Assembly: GCA_937941455.1 (NCBI GenBank)
Contig: CALDHM010000073.1
Span: 1 to 32,914 of the forward strand
DNA length: 32,914 nt
Direction of reading: 5' to 3'
From: an uncultured Pirellulaceae bacterium
Lineage (GTDB): Bacteria > Planctomycetota > Planctomycetia > Pirellulales > Pirellulaceae
The notes under the pieces are model-generated. The model did not search any database. It was not told where the DNA came from and was given only the letters and a program-made list of their open reading frames with translations. The translations under genes were made by a program, and so were the position numbers. This document shows, in pieces, positions 15,233 through 24,118 of the stretch (position 1 is the stretch's first letter; every line of letters begins with the position of its first letter).

Positions 15233-16273
15233 ATGACTACCGGAAAACAGATTCGTTTGACTTCCTATGCCAGTTGTGCTGGCTGAGCGTCGAAATTAGG
15301 GCCAGGGGACTTGGCCCGCGCAATCGAACCGCTCAAAAACCTGTTCCGCCCGGCCGACTATCCGAATTTGTTGGTCGGGTTAGCCCGCGCAGATGATGCG
15401 GCCGTTTACGAGCTGAACCCGGAGCAAGCCATCATCACGACGACCGATTTTTTCCCCCCCGTCGTGGACGATCCCTATGATTTCGGGGCGATCGCAGCCG
15501 CCAACGCGATGTCGGACGTTTACGCGATGGGTGGCCAAGTCTTATTCGCCATCAATCTGGTGGGCTACCCGGAAAGCTTGGGGCCGGAATTGCTGGCGGA
15601 AATCTTGCGCGGAGGAGCTGAAAAGGTCGCCGAGGCGGGGGGGGTCATCGCGGGAGGCCATAGCGTCAGCGACAAAGAACCCAAGTACGGCCTGGCGGTC
15701 ATCGGCCTCATTCATCCCAGTTTGGTGAAAACCAAAGGGGGGGCCGCAGCGGGCGACATTTTGTTTTTGACTAAGGGGCTCGGAGTGGGGGTCGTGACGA
15801 CTGCACTGAAACGCGAGCAAGCCGACACCGAGCACGTGGCGGCTGCGGTGCAAAGTATGAAGACCCTCAATCGAGCGGCTGCGCAGGCCGCCCTGGCCGC
15901 ATCAGCAAGGGCGATGACGGACATCACTGGTTTCGGTTTTATCGGGCACGCTTCGGAAATGATCCTCGAATCGCAGGTCGATTTCGTGATCGCGTCCAAC
16001 AAGGTTCCTTGGTTGCCCGGTGCGGTGGCTTACGGGTCGGCTGGCATGTTTCCCGGCGGCACCAAGCGAAATTCCAACTACTTCGAACCGCGGGTCCGTT
16101 TCGAATCGCATGTCGATCCGGTCATCAAGTCGTTGTTGATGACCCCGGAAACATCGGGGGGATTGCTGATTGCAGTTCCTGCCGATCGGGCGGATCAGTT
16201 CCAGCGCGAGTGCCCGAGCGGGGTGGCGATCGGCCAGGTCGTTTCTGGCGCCGGAATGATCCGGGTGGTTTAG
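15233..16273 (+). CDS. selD: Selenide, water dikinase (SelD), itself a selenoprotein with in-frame UGA
   Basis: Makes selenophosphate from selenide and ATP, the selenium donor for selenocysteine synthesis and tRNA selenation. Reading from the ATG at 15233 (AAGGACAGG upstream) gives 346 residues if the TGA at 15284-15286 (codon 18) is read as selenocysteine. The N-terminus is then SYASCAGUASKLGPGDL, matching the family's active-site loop, in which position 18 is the catalytic Cys/Sec and K21 the essential Lys. Downstream are TTDFFPP, a GGHSV loop and DITGFGFIGHA, all SelD hallmarks. Starting after the TGA would remove the active site. The length equals E. coli SelD (347). Standard gene callers would start it at 15311. 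Confidence 0.95.
15299..15317 (+). promoter_or_regulatory. Bacterial SECIS-like hairpin for UGA recoding
   Basis: GGGCCA (15299-15304) and TGGCCC (15312-15317) form a perfect 6-bp stem with the 7-base loop GGGGACT, which begins with G. The loop starts 18 bases after the UGA. Stem, loop size, loop G and distance all fit bacterial SECIS rules for SelB-directed Sec insertion. Confidence 0.75.
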
Positions 16274-16345
16274 ATCCTATCTCAAAAAGTGCCCGCGCTT
16301 ACGCTTCGGGTTACGGAGCCTGACGATTCTCCGAGAGGCACTTAA
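16272..16345. repeat. Dispersed palindromic repeat, degenerate copy
   Basis: Contains the core CGCTTACGCTTCGGGTTACGG shared in pieces with the copies at 19836-19904 and 27521-27589, and starts with CCTATCTCAAAA, similar to CTACCTCAAAA at the second copy. Its own arms are AAGTGCC (16287-16293) and GGCACTT (16337-16343). It starts at the selD stop codon and also covers the stop of the leftward small membrane gene. Confidence 0.5.
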
Positions 16346-16542
16346 TCCCCAGTGCCAGGTTGCGGGTCTGGCGAGCTCGACACGCTACTGGCCGCAGGCG
16401 GGAGTGGGAGCTTGCGATGATTCGGCGGCGATTTATCCGCTGGAGGGAATACAACGCGGAGCATCAATCCGACGGTGATCCCTGCCAAGACAAGGAAAAA
16501 ACGTTCCCGCCAGATCGGTGCGATGCGCCAACGTCGTTTCAT
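16342..16542 (-). CDS. Small single-helix membrane protein downstream of sucA
   Basis: 66 residues. An Arg/Trp-rich start (MKRRWRIAPIWRER) is followed by one hydrophobic segment (about 15-32, FFLVLAGITVGLMLRVVF) and a Pro/Ser-rich tail, so it should sit in the inner membrane with the basic end inside. It starts 23 bases after the sucA stop on the same strand, which suggests co-transcription. I do not recognise a family, and small size makes the call moderate. Confidence 0.5.
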   Translation of the reverse strand: MKRRWRIAPIWRERFFLVLAGITVGLMLRVVFPPADKSPPNHRKLPLPPAASSVSSSPDPQPGTGD

Positions 16543-16565
16543 GACTCAGCCTGTGGTCTCTCCGC

Positions 16566-19334
16566 CTAACGAGTGACGCGGGTTGGGGTGGCAAAGGCCG
16601 ACTCGATCAACTCGTTCTGCTCGATGACGTGCATCTTCTTCGAACCTGTCGAGGGACTCGCCGATTCCGGCCGAGAGATGAACGACAGCGGGTAGTCCTT
16701 TTGCAATTCGAGGTCTTCCCACTTTAGGCGGATGAAATTGCGGGCTCCCATGTTGCGGGGCTCCTCTTGGACCCAATAAATCGGAGTCCCCGCCGGGTAG
16801 GCCTGCAGCGCCTCGACGATATCGCGGCGATGGAGCGGGTACAGTTGCTCCAGGCGTACGATGGCGACTTCGTCGGATTTCCGTTCCTCGCGAGCCTTGT
16901 ACAAGTCGACAGCGATCTTGCCGGAGCAGAGCAAGATTCGCGAGGGTGATGCCAGGTCGCCGACACGCGGATCCTGGATCACGCGTTGGAACTGACCGGC
17001 GGTCAGATCACTGAACGGGCTCATCACGAGGGGCTCGCGGAGCAGGCTCTTGGGCGTGAGCACGATGAGCGGCTTACGCCACTTGCGGTGGACCTGCCGC
17101 CGCAGCAGATGGAAGTACTGGGCGGCCGTGGTGGGATAGACGATTTGCATGTTGTGTTCGGCCGACAAGGTCAAGAAACGTTCGAGTCGAGCGCTGCAGT
17201 GCTCCGGTCCAGCGCCTTCGAAGCCATGCGGCAGGAGCATGGTGATGCCGCTGAGCCGACGCCATTTGTCTTCGGCGCTCGAAATGAATTGATCGACAAT
17301 GACCTGAGCCACATTCCAGAAGTCGCCGAATTGGGCCTCCCACATCACGAGGCTCTCGGGGGCATCCAGACTGTAGCCGTACTCGAAGCCCAGGACACCG
17401 GCCTCGCAGAGGGGACTGTTGTAAACCTCGACAGGTGCCTGATCCTGCCCGATATGCTTCAGCGTGTGGTACTTTGCACCCGTTTCGGCGTCGTTCAGGA
17501 CGGCATGGCGGTGACTGAAGGTACCGCGTTCGGCATCTTGGCCACTCAACCGCACGGGGTGCCCCTCCAAGGCCAGCGACGCCATCGCAGCCAATTCCGC
17601 GGCGGCCCAGTCGATCGGCCGATCACCGCCGGCCATTTCCGCCCGCGAGTCGATGACGCGTTGCAGTTTCCGGTTCACGTTGAAGTCGGCAGGCGTGCGG
17701 CCCAGCCCCAAGAAAATTTCCTCAAGCGTCTTGCGATCGACCCCCGTGTCGTGCCGATCTTCATCCCGTTCGAGTCCGCCGTAATAGTGATTCCAGAATC
17801 CGCCGAGCGTTTGCACATCGGATTGGAATTGCGAAACTTTTGCGGCTTCGAATTCCGACTCGAGCTCCTCGCGACGCTGTTGCACGATGTAGTCCGCATC
17901 CTCAGCGGTAATTTTTTGTGACTTGAGCAGTTGCTGGACGTACACCTCGCGCACTGACGGTCGATGGTCGATGGTTTGGTACATCACCGGCTGAGTGAAG
18001 CGCGGCTCATCACTTTCGTTGTGCCCGTGCCGCCGATAGCAATACATGTCGATGACGACGTCCCGTTTGAAGAGACTGCGGAAATCCATGGCCAAGTCCA
18101 CGACTTGGGCCACGGCCTCGGGATCTTCGCCGTTCACGTGGAAGATCGGAATTTGTAGCATCTTGGCCACATCGCTGGCGTAGGTCGTCGAGCGGCCTTC
18201 CTCAGCGGGCGTCGTAAAACCGATCTGATTGTTGAGAATGACATGCAAGGTACCGCCTACGGCATAACCCGGCAGTTCACTCATGTTGAGTGTTTCCTGC
18301 ACGATTCCCTCGCCGGCGAACGCTGCGTCACCGTGGATCAGAACATTCATGCAGCGACGTCGTTCATAATCGCGGAAGCGATCCTGCTTCGAGCGGCAGC
18401 GGCCCATTGCCACGGCGTTGACATATTCGAGATGGCTGGGATTGAAGCACAGCGAAATGTGAATCTTTTGTCCGGCTTGCGTGACCCAGTCGCTGCTGTA
18501 GCCCATGTGGTACAGCACGTCGCCGCGACCCCGCTTCATCTCGTGATCGGCCTCGTCGATACTCCAGAAAATATTTTGAGCCCGTTTGTGCAGGATGTTG
18601 GCCAGCACGTTCAGGCGGCCGCGGTGGGCCATTCCCAACACGACCTCTTGGACCCCTTGCTCGCCAGCTTTTTCCAGCGCCAAATCGAGCAACGGGATTA
18701 GTGTCTCGCCCCCCTCGAGCGAAAAGGTCTTTTGGCCGATGTACTTCTTGCGGACAAACTCCTCGAAGATGGTCGCATCGGTTAGGCGGGTCAGAATGCG
18801 GACCATGGTAGCGTGAGACAATTGCAAGCGGTTTTGCGTGCTCTCCATGCGACTTTGCAGCCAGTTCCGCACGCTGTAGTCGTCGATGTGCATGAACTGC
18901 GCTCCGATCGAGCGGCAGTACGTCTCTCGCAACTTGGCAACGATTTCCTCCAGCGTCAATTCGTCCGCGCCGTAAATAGTACGGGTGGAAAATTTGCGAG
19001 TGAAATCCTCGTCGGTAAATCCGTAAGAATAGGGATCCAACTCGGTGTTCTGACGACGGGGGATGCCCAGCGGATCGATGCGTGCCTCCAAGTGCCCACG
19101 CACTCGATAACCGCGAATCAACTGGTCGACACGATCCTGCAAATTGGCAATCGCCATTTTGGAGGTCGCTCCATTGCCGGTGGTTCGTGCAGCGCCGACC
19201 AGCGTGGTTGCCTCACCCGGCTTGCCAGCAATGAAGTTCCGAAAATAATCGTGCCACTCTGCGGGAACGGATTCGGGTTGTTGCAGATATTGATGAAAAA
19301 GGTCGTCGAGGAATTCTTGATTTGAAACGTTCAT
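16566..19334 (-). CDS. sucA: 2-oxoglutarate dehydrogenase E1 component
   Basis: 922 residues, near the usual 930. This thiamine-diphosphate enzyme decarboxylates 2-oxoglutarate in the TCA cycle and passes the succinyl group to the E2 lipoyl domain. Seen in order: the N-terminal E1 segment (NQEFLDDLFHQYLQQPESVP, residues 5-24) that in other OGDH binds E2; GMAHRGRLNVL at 234-244; the diphosphate/Mg motif GDAAFAGEG at 335-343 with the closing NNQ at 368-370; HGHNESDEPRFTQP; and a C-terminal transketolase half ending with the usual YPLSFISRPESASPSTGS region. No sucB or lpd is adjacent. The ATG at 19334 has no clear ribosome site, but no better start is near. Confidence 0.97.
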   Translation of the reverse strand: MNVSNQEFLDDLFHQYLQQPESVPAEWHDYFRNFIAGKPGEATTLVGAARTTGNGATSKMAIANLQDRVDQLIRGYRVRGHLEARIDPLGIPRRQNTELDPYSYGFTDEDFTRKFSTRTIYGADELTLEEIVAKLRETYCRSIGAQFMHIDDYSVRNWLQSRMESTQNRLQLSHATMVRILTRLTDATIFEEFVRKKYIGQKTFSLEGGETLIPLLDLALEKAGEQGVQEVVLGMAHRGRLNVLANILHKRAQNIFWSIDEADHEMKRGRGDVLYHMGYSSDWVTQAGQKIHISLCFNPSHLEYVNAVAMGRCRSKQDRFRDYERRRCMNVLIHGDAAFAGEGIVQETLNMSELPGYAVGGTLHVILNNQIGFTTPAEEGRSTTYASDVAKMLQIPIFHVNGEDPEAVAQVVDLAMDFRSLFKRDVVIDMYCYRRHGHNESDEPRFTQPVMYQTIDHRPSVREVYVQQLLKSQKITAEDADYIVQQRREELESEFEAAKVSQFQSDVQTLGGFWNHYYGGLERDEDRHDTGVDRKTLEEIFLGLGRTPADFNVNRKLQRVIDSRAEMAGGDRPIDWAAAELAAMASLALEGHPVRLSGQDAERGTFSHRHAVLNDAETGAKYHTLKHIGQDQAPVEVYNSPLCEAGVLGFEYGYSLDAPESLVMWEAQFGDFWNVAQVIVDQFISSAEDKWRRLSGITMLLPHGFEGAGPEHCSARLERFLTLSAEHNMQIVYPTTAAQYFHLLRRQVHRKWRKPLIVLTPKSLLREPLVMSPFSDLTAGQFQRVIQDPRVGDLASPSRILLCSGKIAVDLYKAREERKSDEVAIVRLEQLYPLHRRDIVEALQAYPAGTPIYWVQEEPRNMGARNFIRLKWEDLELQKDYPLSFISRPESASPSTGSKKMHVIEQNELIESAFATPTRVTR

Positions 19335-19641
19335 TTACGGCGTGCTGGCAAGGGTGACCAGGACAATTTTTCGGGGCTGATGACCTGAAACGAAAATGCG
19401 GCGCGCGAACGTGCACAGCCTCTGGGTTGTCCCCAAGAGCAGTTAAAAAACCGTTCCGCCCGGCGGTTCACAATCAAGTTTATCAATTCAAATCCGTTTT
19501 TCCTATTGGAAAATCGCGAATTCCGACAACTTGAGCAAGTCGTCGCACGGGGTTAATCCCCCCTTGACTTTGGCAGTCGATTTCTCAGACTAGGCGGGCT
19601 TCCAGCGGAAACGGCGAGATTCGGTCGTGCGGCCGGTTGGC
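19335..19641. other. Gap between divergent sucA and tRNA-Lys
   Basis: About 300 bases that should hold the sucA promoter (leftward) and the tRNA promoter (rightward). A TTGACT at 19564-19569 is a plausible -35 for the tRNA, but the matching -10 is poor. A weak hairpin (AACCG/CGGTT, 19449-19468) sits in the middle. No gene is seen. Confidence 0.35.
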
Positions 19642-19714
<73 letters not shown>

Positions 19715-19835
19715 CTTGTTCAGATATGCTTCCTCCTCTTGAACCTCACCCACTTTTCCCGATTGCCGGCGTAGTCGTGATCCGGCAGTTGCCAGCCGTT
19801 GACTCGAGCCTAAGGTCAACGCCTTAATCGGATTA

Positions 19836-19904
19836 GAGTCTACCTCAAAACGAGGAGGCGCCGTAACCCGAAGCGTAAGCGAGGGCGAGGCTTGGGATAG
19901 GCTC
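19836..19904. repeat. Dispersed palindromic repeat, 69 bp
   Basis: Begins GAGTCTACCTCAAAAC, ends CTTGGGATAGGCTC, and holds CCGTAACCCGAAGCGTAAGCG in between. It has the same length as the copy at 27521-27589, with matching ends and core in inverted sense. Degenerate arms suggest an old palindromic, REP- or MITE-like element. Confidence 0.6.
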
Positions 19905-20137
19905 TTAAAAGACAAATGGGCAGGCTGCTCCCCGCGCCCGTAGTTGCAATGCGACCGGTTGCATCCCTTGCAGATCACGCCGACAACACCCTGCGCGTGG
20001 TCGCCTCGGAGAGGCCACGATCGACTGCCAGGCCACGGGAAATCGCCAAATTCGCTTCATTTTCCGAAAAATAGCCGATGAGCCGTCAGTCAGAGCCACA
20101 TTGGCTGCCAGTTTCATCGAGACTTTTGAAGAGTTTG

Positions 20138-20146
20138 TGCTATGAT
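20138..20146 (+). promoter_or_regulatory. Extended -10 promoter for the FHA gene
   Basis: TGCTATGAT is an extended -10 (TGn followed by TATGAT). Transcription would begin near 20153, about 50 bases before the GTG at 20204 and after the ATG at 20078, which argues against the earlier start. No clear -35 is seen. Confidence 0.45.
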
Positions 20147-20203
20147 CTAAGGGGTTGGCAGCATCCATCCGCACCAAGCGTTCGCTCGAAATCTTTTCTC
20201 CTC

Positions 20204-20842
20204 GTGTCTACCTTAACGATTCGAATCATCGATGGCGTCGACCGCGGCAAAGTCTTTGCCGACCTTCCCACTCCTATTTCAATCGGACGGGAAACTGGGA
20301 ATTCCATTCAGCTGAATGATGACCGCGTCAGCCGTTTTCACGTCAAAATTCATACCGACAAGAATGAATTTGTGCTCACCGATCTGGAAAGCACCAACGG
20401 CACAATGGTCAATGGCGAGGATAGCCACTTGCGGATCCTTCGCTATGGCGACCTGATCCGGATCGGGCGAACGACAATGATCGTGGGGACGAGAGAGCAA
20501 ATCAACCAGCGGATGGAAAAAATCAACGCCGATTTGAAAAACAAGTTGGTCGGATCTTCGGCCAAGGATTCATCGTCCGGTCAACCTTGGTTGAGCGACC
20601 CAAATTACTCGCTGAGGCTGATGGAGGGGGATCCACCAGGCGTTCCAGCACGGTTGTCGCCGGGGCAGTTGGCTCAATTCATCGAAATCATCGAATTTTT
20701 ACACCTGAATCTGCGGCGTTTGATTTCCGATCTGGAGTCCCGCGAGCCTGGCAAGCCGATCGAAATGAATCCCGCCCAGTGGCAATTGTTGTTAGACCTC
20801 CAAGCGCGTATGGCCGAGTATCTGCGGCACACCGGCCGTTGA
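20204..20842 (+). CDS. FHA-domain protein
   Basis: 212 residues from a GTG at 20204. An earlier ATG at 20078 would add 42 residues of poor protein character (CYDLRGWQHPSAPS) and lies upstream of the best promoter. The forkhead-associated domain, which binds phosphothreonine peptides, fills residues about 4-95. Its conserved residues are present: G28-R29 (IGRE), S43-R44-x-H46 (RVSRFH) and the STNGTMVNG loop at 63-71. Residues 96-120 form a charged helix. The C-terminal 70 residues (from about 145) look helical and are unknown to me. It is probably a cytoplasmic adaptor for Ser/Thr kinase signalling, which is common in planctomycetes; no kinase gene is nearby. Confidence 0.88.
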   Translation: MSTLTIRIIDGVDRGKVFADLPTPISIGRETGNSIQLNDDRVSRFHVKIHTDKNEFVLTDLESTNGTMVNGEDSHLRILRYGDLIRIGRTTMIVGTREQINQRMEKINADLKNKLVGSSAKDSSSGQPWLSDPNYSLRLMEGDPPGVPARLSPGQLAQFIEIIEFLHLNLRRLISDLESREPGKPIEMNPAQWQLLLDLQARMAEYLRHTGR

Positions 20843-20857
20843 TGCATGGCCGGTTTT
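20831..20857 (+). terminator. Rho-independent terminator overlapping the end of the FHA gene
   Basis: ACCGGCC (20831-20837) pairs with GGCCGGT (20848-20854), a 7-bp stem followed by TTTTCATTTT. The FHA stop codon lies in the loop, so the left arm is coding sequence. Confidence 0.75.
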
Positions 20858-21169
20858 CATTTTGACCGACTTGCCGCTCCTGTGTGCACGTTTGAGCTTG
20901 ACGTTCTCCAACTGCCAAGCCGCAATCTGAACGCCGCGGCCACTCTGATCAGCTCCCCGGTAAATCGCAGAGTAGGGCAACGAGCCTGAACCGGCACCGA
21001 GTTCGGTTGTACAATCATTCGGTAGTCGGATTGGCCGCGCAGCCGCATCGTCGCAGTTCGTTTTTCGGCGAATCGCGGTGGAAATTGCCAAACAAATCGC
21101 CCGCCGCGGCGAGTCGTAGTTGGTCGATGCGGGTCGGGACGCTCGAGGTTTCAGGAGTCAACAATCGCC
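20843..21169. other. Gap upstream of the membrane-anchored unknown
   Basis: About 330 bases. After the FHA terminator I see only a -10-like TACAAT at 21010-21015 without a good -35, and AGGAG about 12 bases before the next ATG. Open frames through it are not protein-like. Confidence 0.35.
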
Positions 21170-22738
21170 ATGAGTCAAAATTTTCCGTTTCCGCCGGGTG
21201 GACCGAACAAACCGTTTCCGGGCAAACCGGGGCCGTCGGCAGGCCTGAACACGGGCGAAGGATCGAGTCGGGCTTGCGGCTGTTGCGCGTTAGGATGCGG
21301 TGGTTTTCTGGCCTTACTGGTCGGACTATGCGGCTTCGGTTACTACGCGATTTTCTATACCGCTTGGCCCTTGCAATTCGCTGCCCGGCAAATGGAGAGG
21401 TCCGGAGTCAAAGTCGAGGGGCTGCGGGGCAACGTCACGACTGGAGTCGAGGTCGATGCTTTGGAAATCCCCGTCGAAATCGCGATGGCGAGTGCAGATT
21501 CCGCAGGGGGCGCTACCATCGTCGTCAAGAAAAAGTATCAGAATCAACTTCGCGATTTGAAGCTGAAGTATCGCGGGGGGGGGCTGTTCAGTTCAGGACT
21601 GGTGGTCGAGGAGGCAAGTATCGGGTCCGGTACACTCTATACGCCGCTATCCACGAGCGAATCGACGGAAGCCAGTTTTTTCAATGGCCTCAGCGAATTC
21701 CTGGACAACTTTAATCGCGAATTCACTAGCACGCTCGGTTCATCGGACGAAGTGAGAATCGATAAACTAACGGTCCGCGACCTCAAACTGATCGACCCGA
21801 AGACAGACTTCGAATATCGGATCGACGAAATCAGCTACGAAGGCCTCAGCATCATTGGCGGAGTTCTTGCCGACATTGGCGACTTGCGCATCAAAACTGA
21901 CAATCTCGATTTGGCCACGGCACCCGGCGGCGTCAAGGGAACAACGCAACGCGGACGGCATCTGGCCGGTTCCATGCGACCGGGGAGCGATCCCTTCGTG
22001 CAAACCGAAATCCCCTTCGAAATCGACTATGAATTCGATTCGGCTGGCGAGTTCCTGTATCGCGGCTCGATCTTTGGCGATCAAGTGGTATTTTCCTCAG
22101 AGGGACGATCCCAACCGACCGACGTGGCATTCGTTGGTTATGAACCAGATCGTTTCATTCGTCTGCAGCAACCAGGCCTGCATCCCAACAATGTGACCCT
22201 GCGCGTCAAGATCAGCAAAACGATCACCGAGGTTGAGCCGACAGGCTTATTCGAGTTAGGCAAAACGGCGTTCGCCGCCTATCAGTTGGGAGTCGACGAA
22301 AAAACTCGAAAGAATTTTGTCATCGCAAGTGCAACCATTGCTGATCTCCCTGTCACCGCTCGCGCTTATATCTCGACGCGATTTCCCTTCATCTCGGTTC
22401 ATCTGGTGAGCGAACAACATTCGGAAGATACCGAGTCACTCCGCGACTTGTGGTCGCGAGTCGTTTTCGGTTCGCCATTCGCCGAATTGAGTGATGAGGA
22501 CCGTAAACAAATCGACGGATCGGTCGAAAGGCAATTGAAGAAACTCGATCTGATCGACGAATCCGAGCAAAACAAAAAATCTGACTTGAACAAACTCCGC
22601 GATGAAATTCGCGACAAAATCAGAGAGTCTTTGCAGGACATGCCCAAGCAAAATGGAAACGGCCAAGATTTCCCCCAAGAAATCCGCGACCGCATCGACG
22701 ACAAGCTGAAAAAGCTCGACAAGCCCACAAAAAATTAG
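21170..22738 (+). CDS. Membrane-anchored protein of unknown function
   Basis: 522 residues. A Pro/Gly-rich cytoplasmic start (FPFPPGGPNKPFPGKPG) and a Cys-rich patch (CGCCALGCGG, 36-45) lead into one membrane helix (about 45-65). A large domain with alternating strands follows (70-430). Repeated phrases such as VRIDKLTVRDLKLIDPKTDF, ISYEGLSIIGG and IGDLRIKTDNLDL recall the strand-rich repeats of AsmA/DUF748-type proteins that face the periplasm, but I do not claim that family. The end (about 455-522) is a highly charged helical stretch rich in Lys/Asp/Arg, probably coiled coil. AGGAG lies about 12 bases before the ATG. It stands alone between the FHA gene and a repeat-rich gap. Confidence 0.85.
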   Translation: MSQNFPFPPGGPNKPFPGKPGPSAGLNTGEGSSRACGCCALGCGGFLALLVGLCGFGYYAIFYTAWPLQFAARQMERSGVKVEGLRGNVTTGVEVDALEIPVEIAMASADSAGGATIVVKKKYQNQLRDLKLKYRGGGLFSSGLVVEEASIGSGTLYTPLSTSESTEASFFNGLSEFLDNFNREFTSTLGSSDEVRIDKLTVRDLKLIDPKTDFEYRIDEISYEGLSIIGGVLADIGDLRIKTDNLDLATAPGGVKGTTQRGRHLAGSMRPGSDPFVQTEIPFEIDYEFDSAGEFLYRGSIFGDQVVFSSEGRSQPTDVAFVGYEPDRFIRLQQPGLHPNNVTLRVKISKTITEVEPTGLFELGKTAFAAYQLGVDEKTRKNFVIASATIADLPVTARAYISTRFPFISVHLVSEQHSEDTESLRDLWSRVVFGSPFAELSDEDRKQIDGSVERQLKKLDLIDESEQNKKSDLNKLRDEIRDKIRESLQDMPKQNGNGQDFPQEIRDRIDDKLKKLDKPTKN

Positions 22739-23045
22739 CGCGGGCTCGCGGTCAGTTGTTAGTCGGCATATGAGGAAATCCCGGCTTGGTGTCAGACGCG
22801 TCAACCGTAGGGCCCCTAGCCCCAGTAGCATGCCGAGGCCGACTCACGGCAAGGTGCCAAATCGCGTCAGCCGTCGGGCGCTAGCCCGCGGCTCTCTCGA
22901 AAACCGTACGCTAACGCGTGCCTGCGGATAGTTTGGGGACAAAGCGTAGTGAAAAATAGCCAAACGGCGAACTAAGGGTTGGCCGATCGTCTCAGCCGTC
23001 GGCTGTTTGGTTCCCCAGCAGGCAGGCCGTTAGATTTGCGAAACG
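22739..23045. other. Repeat-rich convergent gap
   Basis: About 300 bases between the stops of two convergent genes. It contains dispersed repeat copy B (22866-22961), a shorter relative at about 22799-22825, and a third CAGCCGTCGG motif at about 22994-23004. No gene is seen. Confidence 0.5.
22866..22961. repeat. Dispersed 96-bp intergenic repeat, copy B
   Basis: Partner of 10577-10672, equal in length and aligning end to end. Its left part CGTCGGGCGCTAGCCCGCGG is close to palindromic, so the element may form a hairpin. It lies in a gap between convergent genes, whereas copy A lies between divergent ones. Confidence 0.6.
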
Positions 23046-24056
23046 TTACGGATCGTTCGGCCCAAGCGGGGTAGACGCGGTCGTTGCTTCTCGGTCGCTG
23101 GCCCAGTCCGCCGGTGCTCGCAAGTTTTCCACGGCGGCCTTGGCCCTGTCCCGTCCGATGACTCCTGCCAAATCGAGGTAAGGTCGCAATCCCAACACTT
23201 TGCGCCGGGTTGGCGCTTGCAAGTTCCCTCGTATCCCACAGCAACGACAGACCACGTCGTCGCGGATCGCCCGACACCTCCCGCAGCGGGCAGGTAGTTG
23301 CCAAGTCGTGCCGTCAGAATACCCTGGTGGGACCAACTCAACATGAAGTAGTATTTCTGCCGAGACCGCGAGACGCGCGGCGCTCACCAACCGCCGCAAT
23401 CCTACCAACCTCGTCCAACCCTCCCAGACTTCGAACTTTGGCATCGATGATTTGTCATTCATTTCCAAGCGACCGAGAATCTCTGTCATGATCCTCAGGC
23501 CCAGGGCTGCTTGACTCGTTGACCACGGGCTGGTGCACCACAGCCCATACCATCGGGGTTGAGTGACAAGGAACAGCCGCTCATATTCCTCATCCAATTC
23601 GAGTTGTGAAACGACTTCGTCGACCAACTCGGGAATCCGCTCAGTGAGCTGCGTTGATCCCCCCGGGCTTTCGACGTGAATGTTCGACCGAAAGATGGGT
23701 AGCCAACCATGGCAACCAGCCCACCCGCCAATCTCCCGATCGGTATTAGCCAAACATGCCCCACAAGCGCCATCGATCGCGGCCCGCCCCCCGTAGGCCT
23801 GCTCAACCTCACCGACGAGAAAACCGAGGATCGGCTCCCCACCCCCTTCCAAAGCTGACGGGTGCAGAGCAATCCCCTCCGCGATACGCCCTTCTCGGCG
23901 CGCCCGCGACAACTCGCGCAGGGCACGTAGTTCCCGAAAGGCCGTGATCGCAGGTCCCTGCCCGTCGAGAGTTCGCCAAGGGCAGGGATGCTCCAGCGCC
24001 CAGTAGAGCGTTTCGGGGGTCGGTCCGACGATTGCAGCGCGTCGTTTGGAAACCAT
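23046..24056 (-). CDS. Protein of unknown function with C-terminal four-Cys (zinc-ribbon-like) motif
   Basis: 336 residues, Trp- and Arg-rich, with no membrane segment or signal. I do not recognise the family. Two Cys groups stand out: GACGACLAN and AGCHGW at about 95-115, and CGRC...CRCCG at about 260-276. The second is arranged like a zinc ribbon (CxxC-x9-CxCC). The C-terminal part after that (KVLGLRPYLDLAGVIGRDRAK) looks helical. It begins 62 bases after dprA on the same strand, so the two may be co-transcribed, but the start ATG at 24056 has no clear ribosome site. Function cannot be assigned. Confidence 0.75.
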   Translation of the reverse strand: MVSKRRAAIVGPTPETLYWALEHPCPWRTLDGQGPAITAFRELRALRELSRARREGRIAEGIALHPSALEGGGEPILGFLVGEVEQAYGGRAAIDGACGACLANTDREIGGWAGCHGWLPIFRSNIHVESPGGSTQLTERIPELVDEVVSQLELDEEYERLFLVTQPRWYGLWCTSPWSTSQAALGLRIMTEILGRLEMNDKSSMPKFEVWEGWTRLVGLRRLVSAARLAVSAEILLHVELVPPGYSDGTTWQLPARCGRCRAIRDDVVCRCCGIRGNLQAPTRRKVLGLRPYLDLAGVIGRDRAKAAVENLRAPADWASDREATTASTPLGPNDP

Positions 24057-24118
24057 GACTATTTGTTCTTATCCAGGGCTAATTGAACACATCCGTACCA
24101 AATGGCGACGTCCCTGGC

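Larger units (their letters stand above)
19715..20203. other. Gap between tRNA-Lys and FHA gene
   Basis: Nearly 490 bases holding one dispersed palindromic repeat (19836-19904) and the FHA promoter near 20138. Open frames here are short, lack ribosome sites and look unlike protein. No gene is called. Confidence 0.4.

Noticed and set aside
16986-17921. 311-codon rightward frame opposite sucA
   Set aside because: It lies entirely within sucA, which is unmistakable. The long antisense frame is a codon-bias effect in GC-rich coding DNA.
19449-19468. Hairpin AACCG/CGGTT followed by T-run on the minus strand, looking like a terminator
   Set aside because: The stem is only five base pairs and no leftward gene lies upstream of it that would need ending.
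21007-21714. 235-codon rightward frame overlapping the start of the 522-residue unknown
   Set aside because: The overlapping frame with the membrane helix and a ribosome site is far more protein-like; this one is Arg/Gly-rich shadow.
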